Source: Jiella marina (lineage in GTDB: Bacteria; Pseudomonadota; Alphaproteobacteria; Rhizobiales; Rhizobiaceae). From it: a stretch of 64,000 nucleotides of DNA. Positions 1 to 8,123 of this stretch are shown here, piece by piece. A program made the position numbers and the translations under genes. Under the pieces are notes generated by a model, which saw nothing but the letters and a program-made list of their open reading frames with translations, was not told the origin of the DNA and made no database searches. Each line of letters opens with the position of its first letter. Positions within the stretch are counted from its first letter, which is position 1. The DNA lies in NCBI RefSeq assembly GCF_024359545.1, contig NZ_JAKQZG010000005.1:62001-126000 (forward strand), given 5' to 3'.

Positions 1-358
1 CCGGGATCGCCTCACGGATCAGCGCGCGGCCCTTTTCCGTCGAATGCAGCAGATAGCGGCGCTTGTCGTCGGGATCGCGTTCGGTCGTGACGAGTCCGTG
101 CTTCTCCAGTCGCGAGATCACGCCCTTGGTGGTGGCCGCATCCATGGCGACGAGCCGTCCCAGCGCATTCTGGGAGATCGGTCCCGGTTCGGCGAAGAGT
201 CGGAACAGGGTCGAAAACTGGGTGGGCGTGAGCCCGCCGATCATCGACTTGGCGAAAATCGTCATGTGCCGCTGATAGGCCTTGCGCAGAAGGAAGCCGA
301 TCTGCTCGTCAAGCACGTAGCCAAGAAACGGTTCCTCTCCACCACTGCCGTCTGCCAC
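1..358 (-). CDS. MarR-family regulator, NicR-like (3' end outside window)
   Basis: Winged-helix repressor of the MarR family, reading leftwards off the window edge, so the C-terminus is missing. I translated it from the complement: it begins VADGSGGEEPFLGYVLDEQ, runs through LLRKAYQRHMTIF (dimer helix), LTPTQFSTLFRL, and the recognition helix and wing (TTKGVISRLEKHGLVTTERD, then PDDKRRY). No ATG is available; the GTG at 356-358 has an AAAAGGG ribosome site about nine bases upstream and is my chosen start. It is divergent from nicA, and the shared 212-base gap carries two perfect palindromes. In Pseudomonas putida a MarR protein (NicR) represses the nic genes, so the same role is inferred here. 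It resembles the second MarR protein at 13420 in this window. Confidence 0.85.
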   Translation of the reverse strand, partial: MADGSGGEEPFLGYVLDEQIGFLLRKAYQRHMTIFAKSMIGGLTPTQFSTLFRLFAEPGPISQNALGRLVAMDAATTKGVISRLEKHGLVTTERDPDDKRRYLLHSTEKGRALIREAIP

Positions 359-496
359 GCTCTCAGGCCCTTTTCTTGATCTTGTTCCGGTGCGCTGGTT
401 GCCACGTTCGGGGATGGCCGGCAAGCAGGCCTTCCGTTGCATGCGTACCGGCACTTCGCCGAAACGGCCTTGGAAGGGTTTTCATCGAGAATTCGT

Positions 497-526
497 TTGT
501 ATACAAGTGAAATTTGGTACCAAATT
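497..526. promoter_or_regulatory. Two palindromes in the marR-nicA divergent promoter
   Basis: TTGTATACAA (497-506) is a perfect 10-base palindrome. AATTTGGTACCAAATT (511-526) is a perfect 16-base palindrome four bases later. Both lie in the AT-rich part of the gap between the divergent regulator and nicA, 45 to 74 bases before the nicA start. A GTATAC-centred relative sits before nicC (4631-4642), and AATTTGGT recurs before nadC. These are likely MarR operators; binding is inferred. Confidence 0.6.
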
Positions 527-570
527 CGGCTCCACGCGGCGGAAAGCAACCGGCAGGGTGACGCTCCAGA

Positions 571-1107
571 ATGGATTGTTCGATCGAGATCCTCATGAAC
601 GGCAGGCCTCAGACGCTTGTCGTCGACGCGCACCGGACGCTCCTCGACGTGCTGAGATCCGATCTCGCGATCACCAGTCCGAAATATGGCTGCGGCTTGG
701 CTCAGTGCGGCTCCTGCACGGTTTTGATCGACGGGGCGCCGGCCAGAAGCTGCGTAATGCGTGCCGCCAAGGCCAATGGCGCTGCGATCACGACGCTCGA
801 AGGCCTTGCACACGCGCAGACCGGCGAACTCCATCCGGTTCAAAGGGGCTTCGTCGAAGCGGTCGGTGCCCAGTGCGGCTATTGCCTCAACGGGATGGTG
901 ATGACGGCGATCGCGCTTCTCAGGGAAAACCCGAATCCGGACGAAGGGGATGTGCGAGCGGCCCTGCGCCACAATCTCTGTCGCTGTGGAACCCACAAGG
1001 AAATCGTCGCCTCCGTGATGCGCGCTGCCGAGCTAATGCGTGAAGAGGCGCAAGCGCAGACGAGCCCCGACGGAACGTCTTCTGCGGGCGAAGGAGCCTC
1101 CGCGTGA
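571..1107 (+). CDS. nicA: Nicotinate dehydrogenase, small [2Fe-2S] subunit
   Basis: Electron-transfer subunit of the molybdenum hydroxylase that turns nicotinate into 6-hydroxynicotinate. The 178-residue protein has the xanthine-dehydrogenase small-subunit layout: a plant-ferredoxin-like domain with the first cluster ligands in YGCGLAQCGSC and a distal Cys (residues about 44-69), then a helical domain with CGYC and CRCG (about residues 107-142) for the second cluster. The ATG at 571 has an AGGGTG ribosome site upstream. It overlaps nicB by four bases (GTGA), so the two are translationally coupled. Without nicB and nicC nearby it could be any small subunit of this superfamily, such as isoquinoline oxidoreductase; the neighbours make nicotinate the best reading. 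Confidence 0.85.
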   Translation: MDCSIEILMNGRPQTLVVDAHRTLLDVLRSDLAITSPKYGCGLAQCGSCTVLIDGAPARSCVMRAAKANGAAITTLEGLAHAQTGELHPVQRGFVEAVGAQCGYCLNGMVMTAIALLRENPNPDEGDVRAALRHNLCRCGTHKEIVASVMRAAELMREEAQAQTSPDGTSSAGEGASA

Positions 1108-4100
1108 GCGGCGATTACGGGCGCATACTGGTCTTTCGCGACGAGGCCGGCCCGCGGGAAGTCTTTCTTTCCTTCGACACGTCCGGAGTCGCCATCGGCT
1201 TCAACGGTCATGTCGACCTCGGGACGGGCATAGAAACCGCCTTGTCGCAGATCGTCGCGGAGGAACTCGATCTGCCGCTGGATCGGGTCCGCATGGTGCT
1301 CGGCGACACGGAAAAGACGCCGAACCAGGGCCCGACAATCGCCTCGGAAACCATTCAGATCACCGCTGTACCGCTCCGCCATGCAAGCGCCCAGATCCGC
1401 CGGGAACTCGCGATCCGGGGCGCGCGGCGTCTGAATGCGCCGGCGGCGCGGGTGACCCTCGAAGATGGCGAGGTGCGCTGGAAGGACACGCATGTCCCCT
1501 ATGAGAGCCTGATCGCCGGCGAGGAGATCGCCCTCAGGCTCGACACCGAAACGCCGGTAAAGAATCCGAAGGACTACAAGATCGTCGGCCAGTCGGCGGC
1601 GCGCGTGGACCTGCCGGCGAAGGTGACCGGTCGCTATCCTTATGTCCACGACGTCTTCGTCGAGGGGATGCTCCACGGCCATGTGATCCGTCCGCCCTAT
1701 GCCGGCCGCGACAGTGGTGCCTTCATTGGCAAGAGCCTGGTGTCCTTCGACGAGGCCGCCGTGGGCCACATGCCGGGTTTCGTTGCCGTGGTGCACCGGG
1801 GCGACTTCCTCGGCGTGGTCGCGGAGCGGGCCGACCAGGCGGAGGCGATCGCCGAGGCGCTGCCGGTGGAATGGCTGATGCCGCCGGATCTGCCGGACAT
1901 GACGAGTATCGCCGATACCGTCAGAAGCCAGCCCGCGACGCCGCGCAACTGTGACAGCACCGGCGATTTCGCGCGGGGCATCGGCGAGTGCGACGTCCGG
2001 CTGACGCGCAGCTACGTCTGGCCCTATCACATGCACGGCTCGATCGGCCCGTCCTGCTCCATCGCCGACTGGAATGCGGGCGAGCCGATCGTCTGGTCGG
2101 GCACGCAGAACCCGCACATGCTGCGCGCCGACCTCGCCAATCTGATGCAGATCGACGAGACCCTGATCGACATTCGTCGCTATCAGGCCGCCGGCTGCTA
2201 TGGCCGCAATTGCGCCGACGACGTCTGCGGCGATGCGCTGCTGCTGTCGCAGGCCGTCGGCCGTCCGGTGCGGGTCCAGCTCACGCGCACGCAGGAACAT
2301 CTCTGGGAACCGAAGGGTGCGGCTCAGGTGATGGACGTCGAGGGCGGACTGCTGGGCGGCCGCTTCCACGCCTACAGCATGGACAGCTGGTATCCCTCCA
2401 ATCGCGGGCCCAACCTTGCCCTGCTTCTCACCGGCCGGATCACGCCCGAGCCGCGGCCATCGGATATGGGCGACAGGACGATCATCCCGCCCTACGCCAT
2501 CCCCCACAAGGCGATCACCGTTCACGACATGGCGCCGATCGTGCGCGCCGCCTGGATGCGCGGCGTCTCGGCTCTGCCGAACACCTTCGCCCATGAATGC
2601 TTCGTCGACGAATTGGCCTTTGCGGCGGGGAGAGACCCTGTCGCCTTCCGGCTTGACCACATCGACGATCCGCGCACCGCGCATCTCATTCGCGAATGCG
2701 CCGAACGGGGCGGCTGGGAAGAGCGCAGCGAACCGCGAAAGCGGCGCGAGGGGCGCATGGCCTACGGCCAGGGCTTTGCCTTCGCGACCTATGTCCATGG
2801 CGCATTTCCCGGAACGGCGGCAGCGGCTTCGGCCTGGGTCTGCGATGTCGCGGTCGACATGGAGACGGGCGAGGTCTCGCTGACCCGTGTCTTCGTCGCC
2901 CAGGATCAGGGCCTCGTCATCAATCCCGACGGCGTGCGCCACCAGATCCATGGCAACGTCAACCAGACCGCCAGCCGCGTTCTCAAGGAAGAACTCAGTT
3001 TCGACGAGATCGCCGTCACGCCGAAGAGCTGGGCGACCTATCCGCTGCAGACCTTTCCCGAGGCGCCGGCGATCGAGACCATGCTGGTCGAACGATCGGG
3101 CGATCCGGCACTCGGTGTCGGCGAGAGCGCGGCGGTACCGGCGGCGGCAGCCATCGCCAATGCGATCTTCGACGCGACCGGCGTGCGCATGCGCGAGGCG
3201 CCGTTCACGCCGGAGAAGATGCGGGCAGCGCTGGGAATCTCGGCGTCCCGGCCCGCTCTCGTCGGTCCCGTAGCGAAGACCGGTTGGCGTGACAGGCTGG
3301 GGGGCAAGGGGCTTTCGAAGAGGTTCGGTCTGGCGGCCTTGCTTGGCGGCTCGCTGACCGCGGGAGCGCTGGCGCTGCCCATCCATCGCGCGATCCCGCC
3401 CGCGGCAGCCCCGCAAGCATCCAGCTTTTCTTCGGACATTCTCGCCAGAGGCAGGGAGGTCTTTGCCGCCGGCAACTGCGCCGACTGCCACACCGTCAAG
3501 GGCGGTGCGGCGAATGCCGGCGGCCTTGCCATGGAAACCCCCTTCGGCACGATCTATACGTCCAATATCACGCCGGATCCGAAGACGGGGCTCGGCGAAT
3601 GGAGTTTTGCGGCCTTCGACCGAGCCATGCGCAAGGGCGTCTCGCGGGATGGCACCAGCCTCTATCCGGCCTTTCCCTACACGTCCTTTGCCAAGATGAG
3701 CGGCGACGACATGTTCGCTCTCTACGCCTTTCTTCAGACCCTGGAACCCGTCGAGCAGGAAACGCCGAAGGCCGCGATGGCGGTGCCCTTCAATCTGCGG
3801 CCGCTCAACGCCGTCTGGAAGGCCGTCTATCACGACGAGACGCAACTCGCGCCCGACGCGGAGAAGAGCCCCGCCTGGAACCGCGGACGCTATCTGGTCC
3901 AGGCGACCGGCCATTGCAGCGCCTGCCACTCGCCGCGCAACGCGCTCGGGGCCGAGAAGGGCGGGGCGGCCGCGCTGTCCGGAGCGCCGGTCAAAGGGTG
4001 GTACGCGCCGGCCATCGCGGGAGAGAAGGCCGCGAGCTTCGGCTGGAGCGAAGAGAGCTTCTATCAGTATCTGAGAACGGGGGTCGCTGGCGATCTCGCC

Positions 4101-4556
4101 GCGGCGGCCGGTCCGATGGCCGAGGTCGTTTCCAATCTCAGGGAACTGCCCGATTCCGACATTCGGGCCATGGCGACCTATCTCGCCTCGATGCAAACGG
4201 GTCAGGCGGAGGCCTTGCCCGTCAATGCCGCTGCCGCCGTGGCGTCTCCCGACGATCCCGCGACCGAAGCGCCCCCTCTGGACGGCGTGCATCGGCTGTT
4301 CGAAAGCGCTTGTGCCGTTTGCCATGAGCCGGCGATCGGTGGTCTCGCGACCGCCGCTCAGGTGCCGCTGTCACGCAGTCCGGCGGTGCGATCGCAGAAC
4401 GACGAAGCCCTGCGCACCGTCATCCGCGAGGGCATCGAAGCACCCTTGAACCTGAAGACCCGCGACATGCCGGGTTTCGGCAAGGAACTCACCGAAGCTC
4501 AGATCGACGCGCTTGCGCGCTACGTTCGGGCCCGTTACGGGGCGGCCGCACCATGA
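1104..4556 (+). CDS. nicB: Nicotinate dehydrogenase, molybdopterin subunit fused to three cytochrome c domains
   Basis: Catalytic subunit of nicotinate hydroxylase, 1150 residues from a GTG start inside the nicA stop. Residues 1-730 approximately are the molybdopterin-binding aldehyde/xanthine oxidase-type region (for example LGTGIETALSQI, QNPHMLRADLAN, GVGESAAVPAAAAI near the end, typical of the active-site Glu loop). A single hydrophobic stretch at about 735-760 (GLAALLGGSLTAGALALP) is followed by three haem-binding CxxCH motifs: CADCH, CSACH and CAVCH. This matches the two-component NicAB architecture known from Pseudomonas, in which electrons leave through the cytochrome domains to the respiratory chain instead of NAD. 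The hydrophobic stretch probably anchors the protein with the haem part in the periplasm; that topology is inferred. Confidence 0.88.
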   Translation: MSGDYGRILVFRDEAGPREVFLSFDTSGVAIGFNGHVDLGTGIETALSQIVAEELDLPLDRVRMVLGDTEKTPNQGPTIASETIQITAVPLRHASAQIRRELAIRGARRLNAPAARVTLEDGEVRWKDTHVPYESLIAGEEIALRLDTETPVKNPKDYKIVGQSAARVDLPAKVTGRYPYVHDVFVEGMLHGHVIRPPYAGRDSGAFIGKSLVSFDEAAVGHMPGFVAVVHRGDFLGVVAERADQAEAIAEALPVEWLMPPDLPDMTSIADTVRSQPATPRNCDSTGDFARGIGECDVRLTRSYVWPYHMHGSIGPSCSIADWNAGEPIVWSGTQNPHMLRADLANLMQIDETLIDIRRYQAAGCYGRNCADDVCGDALLLSQAVGRPVRVQLTRTQEHLWEPKGAAQVMDVEGGLLGGRFHAYSMDSWYPSNRGPNLALLLTGRITPEPRPSDMGDRTIIPPYAIPHKAITVHDMAPIVRAAWMRGVSALPNTFAHECFVDELAFAAGRDPVAFRLDHIDDPRTAHLIRECAERGGWEERSEPRKRREGRMAYGQGFAFATYVHGAFPGTAAAASAWVCDVAVDMETGEVSLTRVFVAQDQGLVINPDGVRHQIHGNVNQTASRVLKEELSFDEIAVTPKSWATYPLQTFPEAPAIETMLVERSGDPALGVGESAAVPAAAAIANAIFDATGVRMREAPFTPEKMRAALGISASRPALVGPVAKTGWRDRLGGKGLSKRFGLAALLGGSLTAGALALPIHRAIPPAAAPQASSFSSDILARGREVFAAGNCADCHTVKGGAANAGGLAMETPFGTIYTSNITPDPKTGLGEWSFAAFDRAMRKGVSRDGTSLYPAFPYTSFAKMSGDDMFALYAFLQTLEPVEQETPKAAMAVPFNLRPLNAVWKAVYHDETQLAPDAEKSPAWNRGRYLVQATGHCSACHSPRNALGAEKGGAAALSGAPVKGWYAPAIAGEKAASFGWSEESFYQYLRTGVAGDLAAAAGPMAEVVSNLRELPDSDIRAMATYLASMQTGQAEALPVNAAAAVASPDDPATEAPPLDGVHRLFESACAVCHEPAIGGLATAAQVPLSRSPAVRSQNDEALRTVIREGIEAPLNLKTRDMPGFGKELTEAQIDALARYVRARYGAAAP

Positions 4557-4630
4557 AGCTTGCTGGCGGGACCGACCTCCGGGGCCGTGTCTGGTGGACA
4601 CCGACGGGGTTTACAGTCTCGGGATAATTG

Positions 4631-5810
<1,180 letters not shown>

Positions 5811-5826
5811 CGGCATCGTTTCGGTC

Positions 5827-5859
5827 CCGTCTGCGGAGAAACCGTCGTTCCGCAGACGG
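5827..5859 (+). terminator. Hairpin after nicC
   Basis: CCGTCTGCGGA (5827-5837) and TCCGCAGACGG (5849-5859) form a perfect 11-base stem with an 11-base loop, starting 17 bases after the nicC stop. There is no clear U-tract, so it may act as a transcript-end stabiliser or a weak terminator. Confidence 0.55.
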
Positions 5860-5889
5860 CGTCCAGATCCGCAATCATGCACATATGCG

Positions 5890-5921
5890 ATCCCGCCCGA
5901 TCAATCCTGGTTGGGCGGGAT
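5890..5921. terminator. Hairpin between convergent nicC and FRG genes
   Basis: ATCCCGCCC (5890-5898) pairs with GGGCGGGAT (5913-5921), with a TTT following in the plus direction. It overlaps the last codons of the minus-strand FRG gene, so it can serve only as a terminator for the plus-strand nic transcript or as a bidirectional barrier. Confidence 0.45.
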
Positions 5922-6761
5922 TTGCTGTTGTGCGCTCCAGCCCGCATCGTTGGCGCGCAGATGGGCGTTTTCCGGGCTCATATAGTGACGCGCGAGCCAA
6001 CGGCTGAGCCCGTCCAGCCCCGGAAACAGCACCCGTTCGGTGACGTTTGCCTGGTCGAGCTTGTCGCGGATCTCCCATTTGAGCCGATGGTCGATGACGA
6101 GCTTGCGGGCGAGTTGCGGCCGGGCGGCGAGCCAGGCTGCAAGGTCCAGCGTCGCGGTCGAGGTCATCGAAAACACGGCGAACTGGTTCGTGATCCGGTC
6201 GTCGAGCGAAGGCGGCTCGAAGAAGCAGACCCATTCCGCACCGTGCCGCTCCGACTTCTGGTCGAGTTCCTGTAGGGAGCTGCTGTATTCCCGCAGGAGC
6301 TCCGCGGTCAGGACGTGCGAGCCGTCCCGCGTCAAGAGATCCCTGAGCCCCTCTGGTAAAGACTGGGCGATGCGCCGGTAGTCCGCCATGATGATGGCGC
6401 CGTCCCGGTCGTAGAGCGAGACTTGCGCCGTCGCAAAATGGAGCGCGACGTAGGGCGAGTAGGTCCAGTCCAGGAGACGGGTCGGCAGGCCATGATGCTG
6501 GCCGAGCGCCAGCCAGTTCCAGTCGTCGTCATGGGGCACCATGCTGCGATGCGCGTATTTGCGGAAATTCCGGAGCACGTGTCTTTCCAGTTCCCAGTAG
6601 CGCCCGCCCAGGCGCTTCAGAGAAGGGATGAGATCGTACTCCCCCTGGCCGACGCCGCGGAAGAGGAACGGGGAACGGAAGCGACCGAGATCGCCGTCCC
6701 ACATGTCACCGAACAGATGCTTCTGTAGCTCCGCCCAACTGCTGATGAAGACGGTCTGCAT
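5901..6761 (-). CDS. FRG-domain protein
   Basis: Protein of about 286 residues with the FRG domain, named for a conserved Phe-Arg-Gly. Here it is FLFRGVGQG at about residues 33-41, with the accompanying LPTRLLDWTYSPYVALHFA block near residues 91-109. The domain has no settled biochemical activity and appears in many mobile or defence-associated proteins. I place the start at the ATG ending at 6761 because AAAGGA lies five to six bases upstream; another ATG lies five codons earlier at 6776. It is a lone minus-strand gene between two plus-strand pyridine operons and shares no operon with them. Its presence here looks like an insertion, and I cannot assign a role. Confidence 0.75.
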   Translation of the reverse strand: MQTVFISSWAELQKHLFGDMWDGDLGRFRSPFLFRGVGQGEYDLIPSLKRLGGRYWELERHVLRNFRKYAHRSMVPHDDDWNWLALGQHHGLPTRLLDWTYSPYVALHFATAQVSLYDRDGAIIMADYRRIAQSLPEGLRDLLTRDGSHVLTAELLREYSSSLQELDQKSERHGAEWVCFFEPPSLDDRITNQFAVFSMTSTATLDLAAWLAARPQLARKLVIDHRLKWEIRDKLDQANVTERVLFPGLDGLSRWLARHYMSPENAHLRANDAGWSAQQQIPPNQD

Positions 6762-6959
6762 CGCGGTCCTTTCCATCGAATTCGGACTCGCCGCGGCGAC
6801 GAGCAGCCGAATGCAGGGTTACGGTCTTCGTCGACCGATTCCAACCTTTGCCTTGCCTTTGACCTCGCTGGTGCCGCCGGTGAGCGGGTTCCGGCGGCAG
6901 CCGACGATCCGGTCACATATCGGCCTTGGGCAAATTCAACAGGGCACATCCAAAAAAGA

Positions 6960-7067
6960 AGCGTATACGCTCTGAAGGTTCCAATCGCATTCTGCAGCTT
7001 CAAGTCGTAGATGGTTGAATAATGGGCTTTCCGAGCGGATTTTTCGCACACCAGACAAAAATTTGGT
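6960..7067. promoter_or_regulatory. Upstream region of the nadC operon with operator-like sites
   Basis: The gap 6762-7261 holds no gene I can support. It is AT-richer than its surroundings from about 6930 to 7150. AGCGTATACGCT (6960-6971) is a perfect 12-base palindrome with the same GTATAC centre as the nicA and nicC sites. AATTTGGT (7060-7067) is identical to one half of the 511-526 palindrome. These suggest that the operon beginning at nadC answers to the nic regulator or to its relative encoded at 13420. Confidence 0.5.
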
Positions 7068-7261
7068 CAAAAAACGCACTTGCCGTTTTCATATGACTGT
7101 GAACTAATAGCGTAGTCACTGTAGATCGCGGCGCGTTTGTGTTTTGCGGTGCAACATTTGCGATTGCCTGCCAGGGCAAATCCTTCATTGCTTCGCGACG
7201 ACTTGAGCTGGCGTCGCGGAACCCTTTGTCTCCTCGAACGAATGTCTCGGAGTCCTGCTGA

Positions 7262-8098
7262 ATGTATGATCGTTTTGTCGCGCGAAAGCTTATCGATCAG
7301 TGGCTCATCGAAGACATCGGCTGCTTTGACCTGACCGCTCAGTTGATGGTCGATCCCACGTCGCGCACGACCTTCTACATGAATGCCCGCGAACCGATGA
7401 CCCTCGCCGGTGTCGAGGTCGCGGCCGAGGTCTTTCGCCACTACGAACCGGAATGCGAGGTCAAGGTGCGCGCCCATGACGGCGATCGGGTGGAAAAGGG
7501 CGCGGTGCTGCTCGTCGTCTCTGGTCCCGGCCAGGCGCTGCTGACCGCCGAGCGCACCGCTCTGAACATCGTCCAGCGTCTTTCCGGCATTGCGACGGAA
7601 ACGGCAAAATACGTCGACGCCATTGCCCACACCAAGGCCCGTCTGCTGGATACGCGCAAGACGACGCCTGGACTTCGCATGCTCGAAAAGCACGCGGCCG
7701 TCTGCGGCGGGGCGCTGAACCACCGGCTTGGCCTCGATAGCGGCGTGATGCTCAAGGACAATCACATCTCGGTCTGCGGCAGCATCGCCAAGGCTGTCGA
7801 GATGGCCCGCAAGCAACTTCCGGCCCTGACCAAGATCGAAGTCGAGTGCGACCGGATCGAGCAGGTTCGCGAGGCGCTCGACGCCGGCGCCGACGTCATC
7901 ATGCTCGACAACATGGAAAACGCGGCGATGGCCGAGGCCGTCGAACTTGTCGCGGGCCGGGCATTGCTCGAGGCATCCGGCGGCATCCGCCTCGATACGA
8001 TCGCCGGCAAGGCCGAAACCGGTGTCGACTTCGTGTCGACCAGCAGGCCGTTCCAATCGGCGCCGGCCGTCGATATCGGGCTCGATGACGCTGCCTGA
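7262..8098 (+). CDS. nadC: Nicotinate-nucleotide pyrophosphorylase (quinolinate phosphoribosyltransferase)
   Basis: Decarboxylating transferase: quinolinate plus PRPP gives nicotinate mononucleotide, CO2 and pyrophosphate. The 278-residue protein has the family's blocks: RTALNIVQRLSGIAT, LDTRKTTPGLR, the LNHR of GGALNHRLGL, LKDNH, and LEASGGIRLDTI. The Arg, Lys and His residues that hold the quinolinate carboxylates in known NadC structures (in RTAL, TRKT, NHR and MLKDN) are all present. The final strand reads FVSTSRPFQSAPAVDIGLDD, where ordinary NadC has a form like SVGALTHS, so this is a divergent copy. It opens a five-gene operon with a nucleotide phosphorylase fusion and a TRAP importer and has no nadA or nadB beside it, which argues for a catabolic rather than a biosynthetic role. 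Confidence 0.88.
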   Translation: MYDRFVARKLIDQWLIEDIGCFDLTAQLMVDPTSRTTFYMNAREPMTLAGVEVAAEVFRHYEPECEVKVRAHDGDRVEKGAVLLVVSGPGQALLTAERTALNIVQRLSGIATETAKYVDAIAHTKARLLDTRKTTPGLRMLEKHAAVCGGALNHRLGLDSGVMLKDNHISVCGSIAKAVEMARKQLPALTKIEVECDRIEQVREALDAGADVIMLDNMENAAMAEAVELVAGRALLEASGGIRLDTIAGKAETGVDFVSTSRPFQSAPAVDIGLDDAA

Positions 8099-8123
8099 GC
8101 GACAACGAGGCCGGAGTCGCGCG

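Noticed and set aside
879-4325. Very long open frame (1148 codons) antisense to nicB
   Set aside because: Product is Arg/Gly/His-rich without domains, and nicB on the plus strand explains the region. High-GC genes produce such shadows on the other strand.
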